Positions 1 through 10,240 of a stretch of 64,000 bases of DNA are shown one piece after another. A model generated the notes under the pieces. It did no database searches, was not told the DNA's origin, and saw only the letters and a program-made list of their open reading frames with translations. The first letter of the stretch is position 1, and each line of letters starts with the position of its first letter. The position numbers were made by a program, and so were the translations under genes. The stretch spans positions 69,178 through 133,177 of the forward strand of contig MU001697.1 in NCBI GenBank assembly GCA_010093515.1, in the 5' to 3' direction. Source of the stretch: Lineolata rhizophorae. Taxonomy: Eukaryota > Ascomycota > Dothideomycetes > Lineolatales > Lineolataceae.

Positions 1-862
1 AAGCAAAGCTTGATTTAGGAAAGTTTCAAGTGCTAGAGGAAGCGGAAATTAAAAATGATCGAGTACTCAAGCTTAGGAACCGTAAAGCAAAGCTAAATTC
101 TAGATGCAACGGTTCTTAGTAATGAACGATTTCGCCAACGTGGCTCTTCAACTCAGTCAACTCTTTGGCGGATTGTTTCCGCATCTTAGCGCGTTATTTA
201 TAATCTAGAAGTGCTCTTGCGCGATGTGATTGGTCGGTAGTGCTCCAGGTACCAGTCGTGGGCGAACTGCCGACGGGCGACTGCCGCGGCAAACAGTGAA
301 CGGGATTTGGAGCTATTAGTAGTTGATTAGGGCGTTGAGTATGCAAATACTAGTAGATAGTAGATAGCGAATATTAGGGAAGTGGATTTTGACGATTAAT
401 TCGGCTCATTGACATGTGCCTGGGTTTGGCTTGCGCTATGATGAGCTTGTCTGTAGCAGTCATCTATTTCCATGCATCGGGAGGAATAAACATCCAAAGT
501 GCTTATACTTGCCTCGCTAATATCTATTCACTACTTGAACAGATTTGGTAAGTTAATTGATCGTCCTCCGCTCTGCAAGGCGCGCCGGCCCCTCAGCCCA
601 CCAGAAGGGATAGGCGCATGGGTCATGTCGCGTATGTGGGGCACCAAATGAGCTGGATGAGCGGGAGGGGTAACAATAACCGCAAAAGTATACGGATGAT
701 GATGATGCCATCCTCGATTTATAATTTCAGATGCCTCCGAAAAGTATAAAACCGGCGTCAATTGTGCCGCTGAAAGTTGGAATCTTCTCTGTTCTCATCG
801 TTGTTGCATCAGCCGCGCTTTCCTGGTTGATTTGGCCGAATAGTGGAGCTGTTGATCACACC
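1..862. other. AT-rich intergenic DNA and promoter of the NmrA-like gene
   Basis: No reading frame here has coding character. The first 500 bases are AT-rich, with a loosely repeated AAAGCAAAGCTxxATT motif near positions 3 and 83. The last 120 bases before the next gene include a TATAAA (745-750) about 115 nt upstream of the chosen ATG, so this end is probably promoter. Confidence 0.6.
745..750 (+). promoter_or_regulatory. TATA box of the NmrA-like gene
   Basis: A TATAAA hexamer, within AGTATAAAACC, lies about 115 nt upstream of the ATG at 863 on the same strand. Spacing fits a fungal core promoter with a leader of roughly 50-80 nt. Assigned from motif and distance only. Confidence 0.4.
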
Positions 863-2050
863 ATGTCGGAATACAAGAATGTTATGTTGCTAGGGGTACG
901 TACGGAATTGTAGCCGCTGTTGTTGGAGTGCATTGTCTGATACGAGTTTGAGTGCTGATTTTTTTTTTTTTTTTTGGGACGACTTCAGGCGGGTGGTAAT
1001 TTAGGGCCTAGCGTTCTGAGCGCGTTTTTGGAATCGTCGCCTTTCAACGTGACAGTCCTCAGCCGCCCGGAGTCAAGGTCGACCTTCCCGTAAGTTGACC
1101 GCACTATGTTGCAGTGACCGCAAACAATCTTCGTATATTTGCATCCAAATATCCACAATAGATCTAATACTGGCAACTCCATAGGTCCAATGTGAAAGTA
1201 GTCAAGGCAGACTACTCCCAGCCGTCCCTCGAAGCAGCATTCAAAGGGCAAGATGTCGTCGTTTCGATGGTTGGCAACGAAGGCTTCGAGGCTCAAAAGA
1301 TCATCATCGAGGCGTGCATCGGCGCTGGCGTGAAGCGTTTCATTCCCAGCGAGTTTGGCAGCAATACGGCGGACCCCAGAGTGGTCGAGGTTGTGCCCAT
1401 CTTTGCCGGCAAGACGAGCAAGATTGACTACCTGCGGAGCAGGGAGGACAAGCTAAGCTGGACTGCCATCATAACCGGGCCGTTCCTTGACTGGGTACGG
1501 CTCCATATCGTCCCACTTTTTTTTTTTTTTTTTTTCTCTCTTCACCCCGAATGGGCCATCGGTGACTGACCGCAACCGCCTGCAGGGCTTCAACTACGGC
1601 TTCTTCGGCATCGACACCAAGAACCGCACGGCCCAGATCATGGACGGCGGCAAGGCGCGCTTCGACACGACGCCGCTGTGGATGATCGGGCGGGCCGTGG
1701 TCGGCGCGCTGCAGCACCCGGCGTCGAGCGCCAACAGGCACGTCTACGTGTCCGGGGTGACGACGACGCAGGCGGACATGCTGGCCGAGGTCGAGCGCCA
1801 GACGGGCTTCCTGTACGCGACGACGATGACCGACTCGGCGGCGCTGCTCGCCGACGCGCAGGCCAAGCTCAAGGCCGGCGACTTCAGCGGCATCTCCACC
1901 ATGATCAGGGTCGGCATCTTCGGCAAGGCGGGCCTCGGCGTATACTCGGACGATCACGCGCTCTGCAACGAGGAGTACGGGATTCCGAGGCTGTCTTTGG
2001 AGGAGGCTGTCAGGGACGCGTTGGCGTATTCTGCGAAGGCTTCGTTGTGA
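863..2050 (+). CDS. NmrA-like / isoflavone reductase-like NAD(P)-binding protein
   Basis: Predicted 302-residue cytosolic Rossmann-fold oxidoreductase of the NmrA/isoflavone-reductase group, atypical short-chain dehydrogenases that act on aromatic compounds or sense NADP. Four exons keep frame: 863-895, 989-1089, 1185-1494 and 1586-2050, with donors GTACGT, GTAAGT and GTACGG and acceptors CAG, TAG and CAG. The exon 1/2 junction creates the dinucleotide-binding glycine motif GAGGNLG (residues 11-17). Downstream follow a second-strand LSRPES segment, then DVVVSMVGNEG and the family signature GVKRFIPSEFGS, and a C-terminal half resembling the substrate-binding lobe. Length is typical for the family (about 300). 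The ATG gives the usual short lead MSEYKNVMLLG. Introns 1 and 3 carry T17 and T19 runs. The substrate is not deducible. It is a stand-alone gene, convergent with the wall-protein gene downstream. Confidence 0.88.
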
Positions 2051-2563
2051 ATGAAGTTCCGACTCGGTGTGGCTGGTGTGAGGCGAGGATGCAGGTACGG
2101 AGTTCCTTCCTAGCCGCCCCCTTCTTGATAGGCGGCGTGTCCCGCAGCAGAGTTAAGTTCTGACGTACCGAGGATCTCAGCCCCCATCGCCGTCATGATT
2201 GCGCGACAAAAACCCGACGCTGCGGAACCGAGGATCGTGGGCACGGGGTTGAAATGTGAGATCATGTTTTAGCTGCGCATCTGAAACAACAACCTCCACA
2301 CTACATATTTCAATATATAAAAGAATCGTGAACAAAAATGCAATCAGAAGCCATGCAAGACCAGCCCACCCAAGTGCCCGATGCATGGATCAAATAGCAA
2401 CCCAATCCAATCTAGAGTGGCCAAAAGCAAAAAACACCATAACCAACACAAAGTCATATGCAGCCGTAAAGATACCCATTACAGCACGGCCATTCCATGC
2501 CCGCACATGCTTTTCCGCCATCCCGCACCTCCTCCCAATTACATTACCACGTCAACCCACGCA
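2051..2563. other. Convergent 3' intergenic region
   Basis: This separates two converging genes and should hold both 3' UTRs and poly(A) sites. AT content rises near 2280-2470. I see no RNA gene or further coding sequence. Confidence 0.6.
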
Positions 2564-4891
2564 TCAAGCCAACCAAATCACCACCCCCGCCACCCCCATA
2601 ACCACGCTCTCCACCCACCCCTTCAACCCCCTCCCCCTCCCCGCCGCCGCCCCGTCGAACTCGGACCCCGTATACCCCAACCCCGTGGCAATATACCCGC
2701 CCAACCCATCTCCTGTCGTCGTCGCCGCGACCGTCCCCAACGACGACGTCTCCCCATCCACCACCACCGCCGTCGGCACCCCGGTCCCCTCGGGCAAAGC
2801 GTACGTCGTCCCGTCGACGACGACCGTCCCGCCAGGCGTCAGTGTCGTGCCCGGCGCGATGACGAAGCCGCCGTCCGGGCCCGCCGTGATGGTGCTGTCC
2901 CCGACCGTCAGGACGGGCGCGGCCGTGCTGGCCGCGGTCGGGACCGCGACGGTGGAGCCGTCGACCACGACGACGGAGCCGTCGGGCCCCACGACGACGG
3001 GCACGCCGTTGATGGTGGCCGTGGCGCCTGGGGCGAGCGTGGTGCCGTCGATGACGACGGCGCCGCCGGGCCCGTCCGTCGCGGCCGGCCCGACGGGAAC
3101 GGCCGTGCCGCCCACGGTGATGGTGCCGCTGCCGGGGCCACTCGGAGCGGCCGCCGGCACGGCGACCGTGGAGCCGTCGACCACGATGGCGGAGCCCGAC
3201 GGCCCGACGACCACGGGCACGCCGTTGATGGTGGTGCTGGCGCCCGGGGCGAGTGTGGTGCCGTCTATGACGACGCCGCCGCTGCTCGGACCGTCGGTCG
3301 GGGCGGGGCCGACAGGGACGCCCGTGTCGCCCACGGTGATGGTATTGTCGCCGCCGGAGTTCTGATTATCAGAAGGGTTGCCGGGGGTGTCTGGATTGCT
3401 GGGGTTGTTTGGCGTGTCTGGATTATCAGGATTATCCGGGTTACTCGGGTTGCTGGGATTATTTGGGGTGTCTGGATTGTCCGGGTTATCCGGATTGCTT
3501 GGGTTACTGGGGTTGCTAGGATTGTCCGGATTATCTGGGTTGTCGGGATTGTCTGGCGAAGATGGATTGTTAGCAGGGTTCGAGGGGTTATCATCCGGCG
3601 TGTCTGTTGAAGCAGGAGCCTCCGGATTGTCGTCGGGCGGATTATCAGGCGAGTCCTCTGGAGGATTGTCTGAAGGATTGTCCGGCGTATTATCCGGGGT
3701 GGTGGTGTCTGGGGAATTGTCTTGGACGTTGTCCGGTGTAGTGTCTTGTGTATTGTCTGGGGGATTGTCTTGTGTATTGTCTGGGGGGTTGTCTTGGGGA
3801 TTATCTGGGGGATTGTCTTGGGGACTGTCTGGTGTAGTGTCTGGAGGGTTGTCTGGGGTAGAGTCTGGAGAGCTATCCGGTGGAGGCGCACTCTCCGGCG
3901 TGGAAACAGGTTGCGTACCTGGCTCGTCTGGCTCGTCTGGCTCGTTTGGCTCGTCCGGCTCGTCCGGTCCCTGGGGGATGGAAGTGGGATCAGGCGCTCC
4001 ACCGCCACCGGCCTTGGTAACCTTCCGAATAATGGTCTCACCAGTCTCCTGCGTCAGGACGGCAACAGTGGTGTGGCCGATCGACTCGGCGGTGGTGGCA
4101 GCGGGCGTCGAAAAAGCGGCGGTTTCCGTGCCTGTGAAGAACGTGACTACGCAGCCGTGCGGATCGTGGCCGCTGAGATCTGTTTCCACGATCGAAGGGT
4201 CGGCGGCGAGGTAGTCAATGAGACCGGTAGGCACATTGGTCGGAGTCCCTTCCACATCCGTCGGCACGGGGTAGATGAGTGAAGCGTAATCCGTGATCTC
4301 CGGTTCGAACCGGAATGTCGGGACCGCGCAGGTTGATATGCCGCTCTGCGTCTCTTCTACGCCGAGCTTGAAGGTTTCGTAGACGACGTAGGTGGTGGGA
4401 TAGGTGCTGAAGCGGGCGTCAGTCAAACGGGACCTCGGGAGAGGGAGGGTATGGTTTGGACCTACAGGACGGTGTCGTACGCCTCCCAAGTCAGCTCCGC
4501 AACGTCGGTAGCGTAGCCGGTGGTGTTAACCGGCACGCCCGTGCTATTCGCCGTCGCGGTGGTGGTTTCGTAGTTCGTCTCATCCGGAGTGCCGTCATCG
4601 TACTGAGTGACTACGGGTATGACGGTGGCGGTAACAAAAGTCTCGCTGGAGACTTCGATGGGGTAGCTGAGGAGTTCCGGCGCCCACGGTCCAACAGTAC
4701 AGGCGGTACATTCCGGTGCCAGCGCAGAAGTTGTGGTGTTGGACCATGAGACGGCTATCGATACCAGGCTAGATTAGCGATGGGATCCTTCGCGATCGGG
4801 GAGAGGGTGGCTTACAGCCGGAAGGCAGGGCCGCGACGAACGAAGCGCAGCCCGCCAGAGTGAACAAAGAACAAGCGCGCGAGGAAGGCAT
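2564..4891 (-). CDS. Probable GPI-anchored cell-wall protein with Asp-Asn-Pro repeats and tandem Gly/Val repeats
   Basis: Predicted 735-residue secreted wall or surface protein. Three exons on the minus strand (4891-4816, 4754-4466, 4406-2564) join in frame through donors GTAAGC and GTAGGT. The N-terminus (MPSSRACSLFTLAGCASFVAALPSG) is a signal peptide, and this first exon is what makes the protein secreted. Next comes a Thr-rich, Cys-containing domain of about 250 residues with several N-glycosylation sites, then a low-complexity stretch (DNA about 3370-3960) of PDNP, SNP and PDEP repeats. After that come two near-identical units of about 60 residues sharing VVIDGTTLAPGA, TINGVPVVVGP and VVVDGSTVAVP, plus a partial third. 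The extreme C-terminus is a short hydrophobic tail (VVMGVAGVVIWLA) after a small-residue and charged stretch, as in GPI signals. The exact family is not recognised. Repeat length may differ between strains. Confidence 0.8.
2950..3345 (-). repeat. Tandem coding repeat of about 60 residues, two near-full copies plus a partial third
   Basis: Within the wall-protein gene, segments around 3345-3155 and 3140-2950 encode nearly the same series: TITVG, VPVGP, VVIDGTTLAPGA, TINGVPVVVGP and VVVDGSTVAVP. DNA identity is high (for example GGCACGCCGTTGATGGTG occurs in both). A diverged third copy follows towards 2760. The regular Val/Gly/Thr spacing suggests stacked beta-strands, but no fold was tested. 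Boundaries are approximate. Confidence 0.7.
3370..3960 (-). repeat. Minisatellite-like Asp/Asn/Pro/Ser coding repeats
   Basis: Short imperfect units (PDNPDN, SNPSNP, PDTPNN, DNPPDN, PDEPDE) fill about 200 codons. Base use differs from the flanks: many codons end in A or T (AAT, GAT, CCA), whereas neighbouring exons favour C or G. The DNA is built of GGATTGTCTGG- and GGATTATC-like units, typical of a region that expands and contracts by slippage or unequal exchange. Confidence 0.75.
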
Positions 4892-6555
4892 GCTGGAAGA
4901 TGGTATTATATTAGGTGTCGAAACGCGCCTAGTTCATGGTCGAAGAGGAAGCTGGTCGGCACCAGGGAACGAGCGACGATCGAAAACGAGAGAGAGGTGA
5001 GGCGGTCCGTTATACGGATGTTAGAAAAGAAAAGCTGCGGTCCAGGCTGAAAAGATGGGGAGCTTGCGCAGCCGGGCGAGCCGCAAAGGGCCCGTGGCCG
5101 GGATAGAGCAATCGGCCGGCCAGCGCGCAACGGCCAAGCGGCGCGACAATAGTTGGCTATGAATAGGGCGGTGACGGCGTGGCCCGGAAGAGGCAAGGCG
5201 GGGAATCTCCCGCCCGCACGGGCGCAGGCCGCGTTTGGGTGGCTGGAGGGTTCGGCGCGCGCCATTGGCCGCGGGCGTCGCGGCACAGCCCTCCTGGGAA
5301 GGGCCGCGGCTCAGCTTGGCCGGTAGCGCGCTGCCGGGCCGTCGCTCATTGGCGGCCGGCGGGAAACGAGCTGCTTCGCGAAATCTCCCCGGCAGAAACA
5401 TGCTACGTAACTGCGTGTTTTGACGGGCGCCGTTTCAACGAGCATCTGACCGGTTTGCCTCATAGGCGAGCCGCCTCTCCGGGGCGTATTAGATGAGTAC
5501 CTACTACGTGGGTGTGTATGCCTAGGCAGATAGGAGCCGATCCTGGAAGGGACAAATACGAAGTTGCATTGCGAGCGCCACCCCTAATCTGCGGGTCTGC
5601 CTGGCTTGCCCGGCCGCTCCATGACCGCACATGCCACGGCCGGCCGGCGCTGGGGATCACGTTATTGGCGCTAGTCGAACGCAGCGTCGGAAGTCAAAAG
5701 TAACCATAGGACGCGGGCGGGGAGAGAAGACAGCGGCGTGGCGGGTATGCTGAGATGGCGGGACGGAGGCGGAGATGCTGACCCGCGCCAGAGGGAGAGC
5801 TGCAGCCCGGCGGGCTGGGCGCACGCGGCCCGGATTGGCGATTGACGGGGCGCTGGGTCGGCGGAGCCGGGCGCGCGGCGGACTGGCCTGGACCAGCCGG
5901 CCGGCAGAGGTAGGGCCGGAGCGCCGTCCGCCCAGCCCTGGCGCCCCGAGGCCAAGCGCGCCGCCGGGCGAGAGAGGTCAGCTCTCCCTCTCAGCCTCGC
6001 CAGGCTCGCCCGTTCAGCTCTGCGCTGCCCGTCACCCCTCGCCTCCCACTCGTGCCACGCCGCGCGCCCAGCCCCGCCGGCCTCCAAAGCGGTTCCCCTC
6101 CCCTCCCCCTTTCAGCCGGTGCCGTTTCCCTGGTGTTCCCCGTCCCACCCTCCGCGCTCCCATCCGTCCAACCCTGTGCGCTCTAGCGCCAAGCCCTCCG
6201 CTTACACCGGCCGTCTCGAAGTAACCTCCCAAACACCAGGCACGGAACGCCTGCTGGACGCAAACTCCTGCATTCCCGCCCATCGTCTGGCGCATGTCCT
6301 CTGGTTCCCGCTCGGCCCGCCCAAGACCACCTGCGATCTCGCCTCCGCGACGACGCCGCGTTGCGCATTCTGTCCGGACGATGAATCTGCTGTCGAAGTG
6401 GTGATTGTTCCCTGAGCACAGCCCCTGCCTAGGCAGGTTTCTAAAGATAACCCCGATCGTCGCGACGCCCGAGGTTCGCTTTTTCCAGCGTCCCACACGC
6501 CATCACCCGACGCGCTTGCCAGCAATCCTCCCTCCGATCCAAACCTCTCTCCCAC
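4892..6555. other. Divergent promoter region
   Basis: This 1.66-kb GC-rich region separates the divergent wall-protein and pepsin-like genes. Towards 5750-6450 the plus strand becomes C/T-rich, as expected of a fungal leader. Reading frames here are Arg/Ala/Pro-rich GC shadows. I searched it for a signal-peptide exon for the gene at 6556 and found none. Confidence 0.55.
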
Positions 6556-8691
6556 ATGCCTGCGACGAAAGCGCGAAAACCGGCCGATATGGCTCATCTA
6601 GAGCCTCGCGCGACCACGGTGCCCGCACCGTACGTCGCGTCGCCGAGCGATCAATGGGACGAGTGGGACGGGAGCTGGTCGACTTTCCTAATCAACGTCG
6701 GGACTCCCCCTCAAGAGTTCCGCGTCATCATCTCGACCGCCGGAGGGGAAGCGTGGGTGCCTCACCCGCAGGGTTGCACGTCGTCGGACCCGGACGACTG
6801 CCCCGAGCTTCGAGGCGTGAACCCGTTCGACGGCGCCGCGAGCGCCGGCTTTCAGGACGACCAGTCGTCCACGTGGGACGCCATTGGGCTGTACAGCTTG
6901 GACCTGGAGGAGCGGTTGGGGTTCAGCGGCAATGGATCGTGGGGCCTCGACAGGGTGGCGTTGGGCAGTTCGCAGGCCGACGACCAGCTGGAACTGGACA
7001 GCCAACTCGTGGCTCTGATCGCGGACAAGGACTACTTCATGGGCCAATTCGGGGTGGGGATCCAGCCGACCAGCTTCTCCAACACGGCCGAACCCATACA
7101 CGCTTTTATTTGGAACTTGAAGAACCAAACCAAAATTCCGAGCCTGTCCTTTTCCTACACTGCCGGCGCGCCGTACCGCCTTACCAAGGTGCCGGGAAAC
7201 CTCGTCCTGGGCGGCTACGACTCCACGCGGTTCGAGCCGAGCGACGTGACGTTTTCGTTCGCGGAAGACGACGCGCAGGCCCTGACCGTCGGCGTCCAAT
7301 CCATCACGACCAGCGACTCGCTGATGGGAGTCGCGTCCTTGACGAGCGCGAGCCAGGGATACCTATCATACATCGATTCGACGACTTCTCACGTCTGGCT
7401 GCCTCGAGAAGTCTGCGACACATTCGAAGACCTATTCGGCCTGACCTACGACGAAGACACCGACCTCTACCTAGTCAACGACACCATGCACGAGCAGCTC
7501 CTGGACATGAACCCGACCCTGACCTTCAAACTCGGCACCTCCGCCTTCACCCAAACCACCAACACCACCAACATCGTCCTCCCGTACGCCGCCTTCGACC
7601 TCCAGGTCGGCTACCCAGCCTACTCCGACAAGCGCAACTACTTCCCCATCCGCCGCGGCGCCAACGACACCCAGTACGCCCTGGGCCGCGCTTTTCTCCA
7701 AGAAGCCTACCTCATCGTCGACTACGAGCGTGGCAACTTCACCGTCGCCCAGGCCAGCTTCCCGGACTCCGGCATGCCCGACCCCGAGGTCGTCACCATC
7801 CGCTCCCCCGACGACGAGGACGACGACGCGGCCGACGGCTCGGGGAGCGGGATAAGCACGGGCGCCATCGCCGGCATCGCCGTCGCCGCCGCCGTCCTCC
7901 TCATCGCCGCCCTCGCCGCCTTCATCTGGTGGAAGCGACGCGGCCGGTACTCGCCCGTCAAGGTGGGCGAGCTCGACGCCGACGGCAAGAAGGCCGGGTC
8001 GGACGGGAGTAGCGGGGGCGCGGGCGGTGCCGCCGCCGGGGGTGCGGCTGCCGGCGGCCGGCGACGGCGCGGGCGGCGGCGGGGCGGCGACGATAACGCC
8101 GCGGCCGGCGACGACGACAACGACGACGACGACAAAGACGCCAAGCCCCCGGTCGAGTTGGACAACACGCAGCTGGCCGAGCTGCACTCGCCGTCGTTCC
8201 CGGCCGGCACCAGCGGCAAGGACGCCGCCGCCCAGCCCAAGACCCACGAGCTGCCCGACACAAACGTCGTCCAGGAGCTGCCGTCGCCGCCCGTCATCTA
8301 CGAGCTGCCGGCCGAGATGGAGTACTTGCGGCCGCGGCCCGGGGAGGAGGAGGGCGACGAGAGAGTGTCGTATTACGGCGCAGGTGGAGCCGGAGGGTCC
8401 GGCGGTGGTGGTGGTGGTGGGGCTGGGGACGGCGGCGACGAGGCCGCGGGCGGGGCGGGCGTGCGCAGGAGCAGGCGGGAGACGCCATTGAGTCCGATGA
8501 GCGCGGCGGGGGCGGGGCCCGGACAGGGCGCCGGAGGGACCATGGCGAGTAGTAGGCCTAGCTCGTTGGGCACGCCCGTCACGCCGACGATGCAGCAGCG
8601 GCGCATGCAGCAGCAGTTTGAGGAGCAGCAGCAGAGGCAGCAGCAGTGGCAGTTCGAGGAGCAGCAGAGGCGGCAGCAGTATAGGTATTGA
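6556..8691 (+). CDS. Pepsin-like (A1 fold) membrane protein with degenerate first active-site motif
   Basis: A 711-residue uninterrupted frame. Residues about 25-420 match the fungal pepsin-like group: WDGSWSTF, INVGTPPQEFRV, paired Asp-containing lobes and the late signature ALGRAFLQEAYLIVDYERGNF. Where active pepsins have D-T-G-S/T, the first lobe has S60-T61-A62-G63; the second keeps D274 in DSTT. As read, it lacks one catalytic aspartate and is probably not a protease. A single span (about 436-459, GAIAGIAVAAAVLLIAALAAF) is followed by basic WWKRRGR and a tail of some 250 residues rich in Gly, Ala, Asp and Pro, ending in Gln/Arg-rich sequence. This fits an outside-facing receptor- or scaffold-like wall protein. 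No signal peptide follows the first ATG. A 5' exon may be missing: CATCTAG just before the EPRATT codons could be an acceptor. Function unknown. Confidence 0.8.
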   Translation: MPATKARKPADMAHLEPRATTVPAPYVASPSDQWDEWDGSWSTFLINVGTPPQEFRVIISTAGGEAWVPHPQGCTSSDPDDCPELRGVNPFDGAASAGFQDDQSSTWDAIGLYSLDLEERLGFSGNGSWGLDRVALGSSQADDQLELDSQLVALIADKDYFMGQFGVGIQPTSFSNTAEPIHAFIWNLKNQTKIPSLSFSYTAGAPYRLTKVPGNLVLGGYDSTRFEPSDVTFSFAEDDAQALTVGVQSITTSDSLMGVASLTSASQGYLSYIDSTTSHVWLPREVCDTFEDLFGLTYDEDTDLYLVNDTMHEQLLDMNPTLTFKLGTSAFTQTTNTTNIVLPYAAFDLQVGYPAYSDKRNYFPIRRGANDTQYALGRAFLQEAYLIVDYERGNFTVAQASFPDSGMPDPEVVTIRSPDDEDDDAADGSGSGISTGAIAGIAVAAAVLLIAALAAFIWWKRRGRYSPVKVGELDADGKKAGSDGSSGGAGGAAAGGAAAGGRRRRGRRRGGDDNAAAGDDDNDDDDKDAKPPVELDNTQLAELHSPSFPAGTSGKDAAAQPKTHELPDTNVVQELPSPPVIYELPAEMEYLRPRPGEEEGDERVSYYGAGGAGGSGGGGGGGAGDGGDEAAGGAGVRRSRRETPLSPMSAAGAGPGQGAGGTMASSRPSSLGTPVTPTMQQRRMQQQFEEQQQRQQQWQFEEQQRRQQYRY

Positions 8692-9429
8692 GGGGTCAAA
8701 TGAGGGGGTTTTCGCTGGGTGCAGTTGTGAAGGTGGACGTTTTCTGAGCATGCTACATATGGACGGAGTTTTGGTATGGAGTACAGTGAAGCTGTGCGGT
8801 ATACTCTTTTCATGTTGATACCTTACGTGGGCGCGATTTACTGGGGGTTGTGTGTTTGCTGTTTTGTTTTGGCTCATGATGACTCGCTCCTTTTTTCGCA
8901 ATTTTCTATTTGTCTATCTCTGTATCTCGGGCTGCGCTCGCATGGATCATACCTATACATTGTAATTTGTTGTATCCTCCTTTGAATCGGCGTTAACGGT
9001 TGGCACTAGTGGGCCTCTGGTCAGTGGCTTCACTCGACCAACGCCCGTCCGACGGATGATAAAAAATGTTATTGTTGGAGCTCTGCTCACATATTAGTCA
9101 GCCTCTCCAGATTTACTAATAGTTCGGGAATACTTTCCAGCATGTTGTCCTTTGATCCCTGGATTTAAAGTGTGGCTGAGTTGCGGACGCCTGAACGGGT
9201 TCAAGCTTTGTTTTTAACGGTGAAATGCCACTTTTTTGGGTGCAACTCCCTGCTATTGACAACCTTACTGTGGAGTAAGCTTTGAAATGAAGATTGCTTG
9301 CTACCCAGCGCAAATATAGAAGTGCTTAGGAATGAAGCTCACATAACGGTTCTCTAACTAATCGCACGCCCACCACAACGCCCTGCAATGCACGATTCAT
9401 GCCGCTGAAACACACCACCAGCCCCTTCT
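8692..9429. other. Convergent 3' intergenic region
   Basis: A T-rich 3' flank of the pepsin-like gene (8760-8990) runs into the 3' side of the Mpv17 gene. No coding signal or RNA gene was recognised. Confidence 0.55.
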
Positions 9430-10240
9430 CTATCCGGCAATAAGACTCAAATACACGCCCCAGACAACGCCAACGGCAGACCCGAACACGACGCGCTGGT
9501 GGACCGGGACGAGGCAGAAAGAAATGATGGACACCAGCGGCCAAAGCTTCAATCCAGCCACGAATATCGGCACAAAGTCCTGCGGGACACGTCCGCTCGG
9601 TCAGCAGTCTCACAGAGCAAATCCCAGAAACCTCCGATAAGATTCTCTCATCGCATGGGTCCGGCCAGACCCTCGTCCCGCCCGCTCACTCACCTCCTTA
9701 ACGCTCCGCGTTATGCCCTCCCAGCCCTTGCCCGCCAGCGCCGCCATCACCACGATGAACATCACCGTGTTCACCACCGCGCCCACCGTCTGATCCAGCG
9801 CGAACTTTGCCGCCGTGTTGCGCACGTTCAGCCTAGCCGGCGCCGGCGCCGGGCCAGCCTTGTCCTTTTCCTGCTCCGCCGCGCCGCCGCCTCCCCTTGC
9901 GTCCGGATTCTCCGCCGGCGCGGTCGGCGGCGCGCCGCCGGAAGCGCTGCCGGGGAACTGCGCCTCCAGCCATTCCTGCCAGAGCACGTTGGGCGGCGTG
10001 TTGACGACGGCGTAGGCGACGAAGCGGAGTATGGGTTCGAGGGTGAGTGTAAGCGGTTTCTATATCATCGGGTTCGCAGGCGTGTTTTATCAGCACTGGT
10101 GCTAGTAGATTCGGGTTGGTTGGAGGCGCGTCCAGGGAACATACGGAGTCGCGCTGGGCCGAGAGGAGCTGGGCGAGGCAGTTGGATGTGGCGCTGAGGA
10201 CGGCGGCTTGGGCCGTCTGGGAGATGAGCGGGGAGGCCAT
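9430..10240 (-). CDS. Mpv17/PMP22 family membrane protein
   Basis: Predicted 203-residue integral membrane protein of the Mpv17/PMP22 family (yeast Sym1 and peroxisomal relatives), found in the inner mitochondrial or peroxisomal membrane, with channel-like or metabolite-permeability roles. Three exons (10240-10145, 10059-9694, 9579-9430) all join in phase 0 with donors GTATGT and GTGAGT. Markers include an N-terminal PLISQTAQAAVLSATSNCLAQ segment, then KPLTLTLEPILRFVAYAVVNTPPNVLWQEWLE, a hydrophobic NTVMFIVVMAALAGKGW span, and the C-terminal family signature FVAGLKLWPLVSIISF then VPVHQRVVFGSAVGVVWGVYLS. A Pro/Ala/Gly-rich hydrophilic loop separates the first and second halves. Length matches the family (180-260). 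The organelle cannot be settled from sequence; a C-terminal peroxisomal SKL is absent. Confidence 0.88.
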
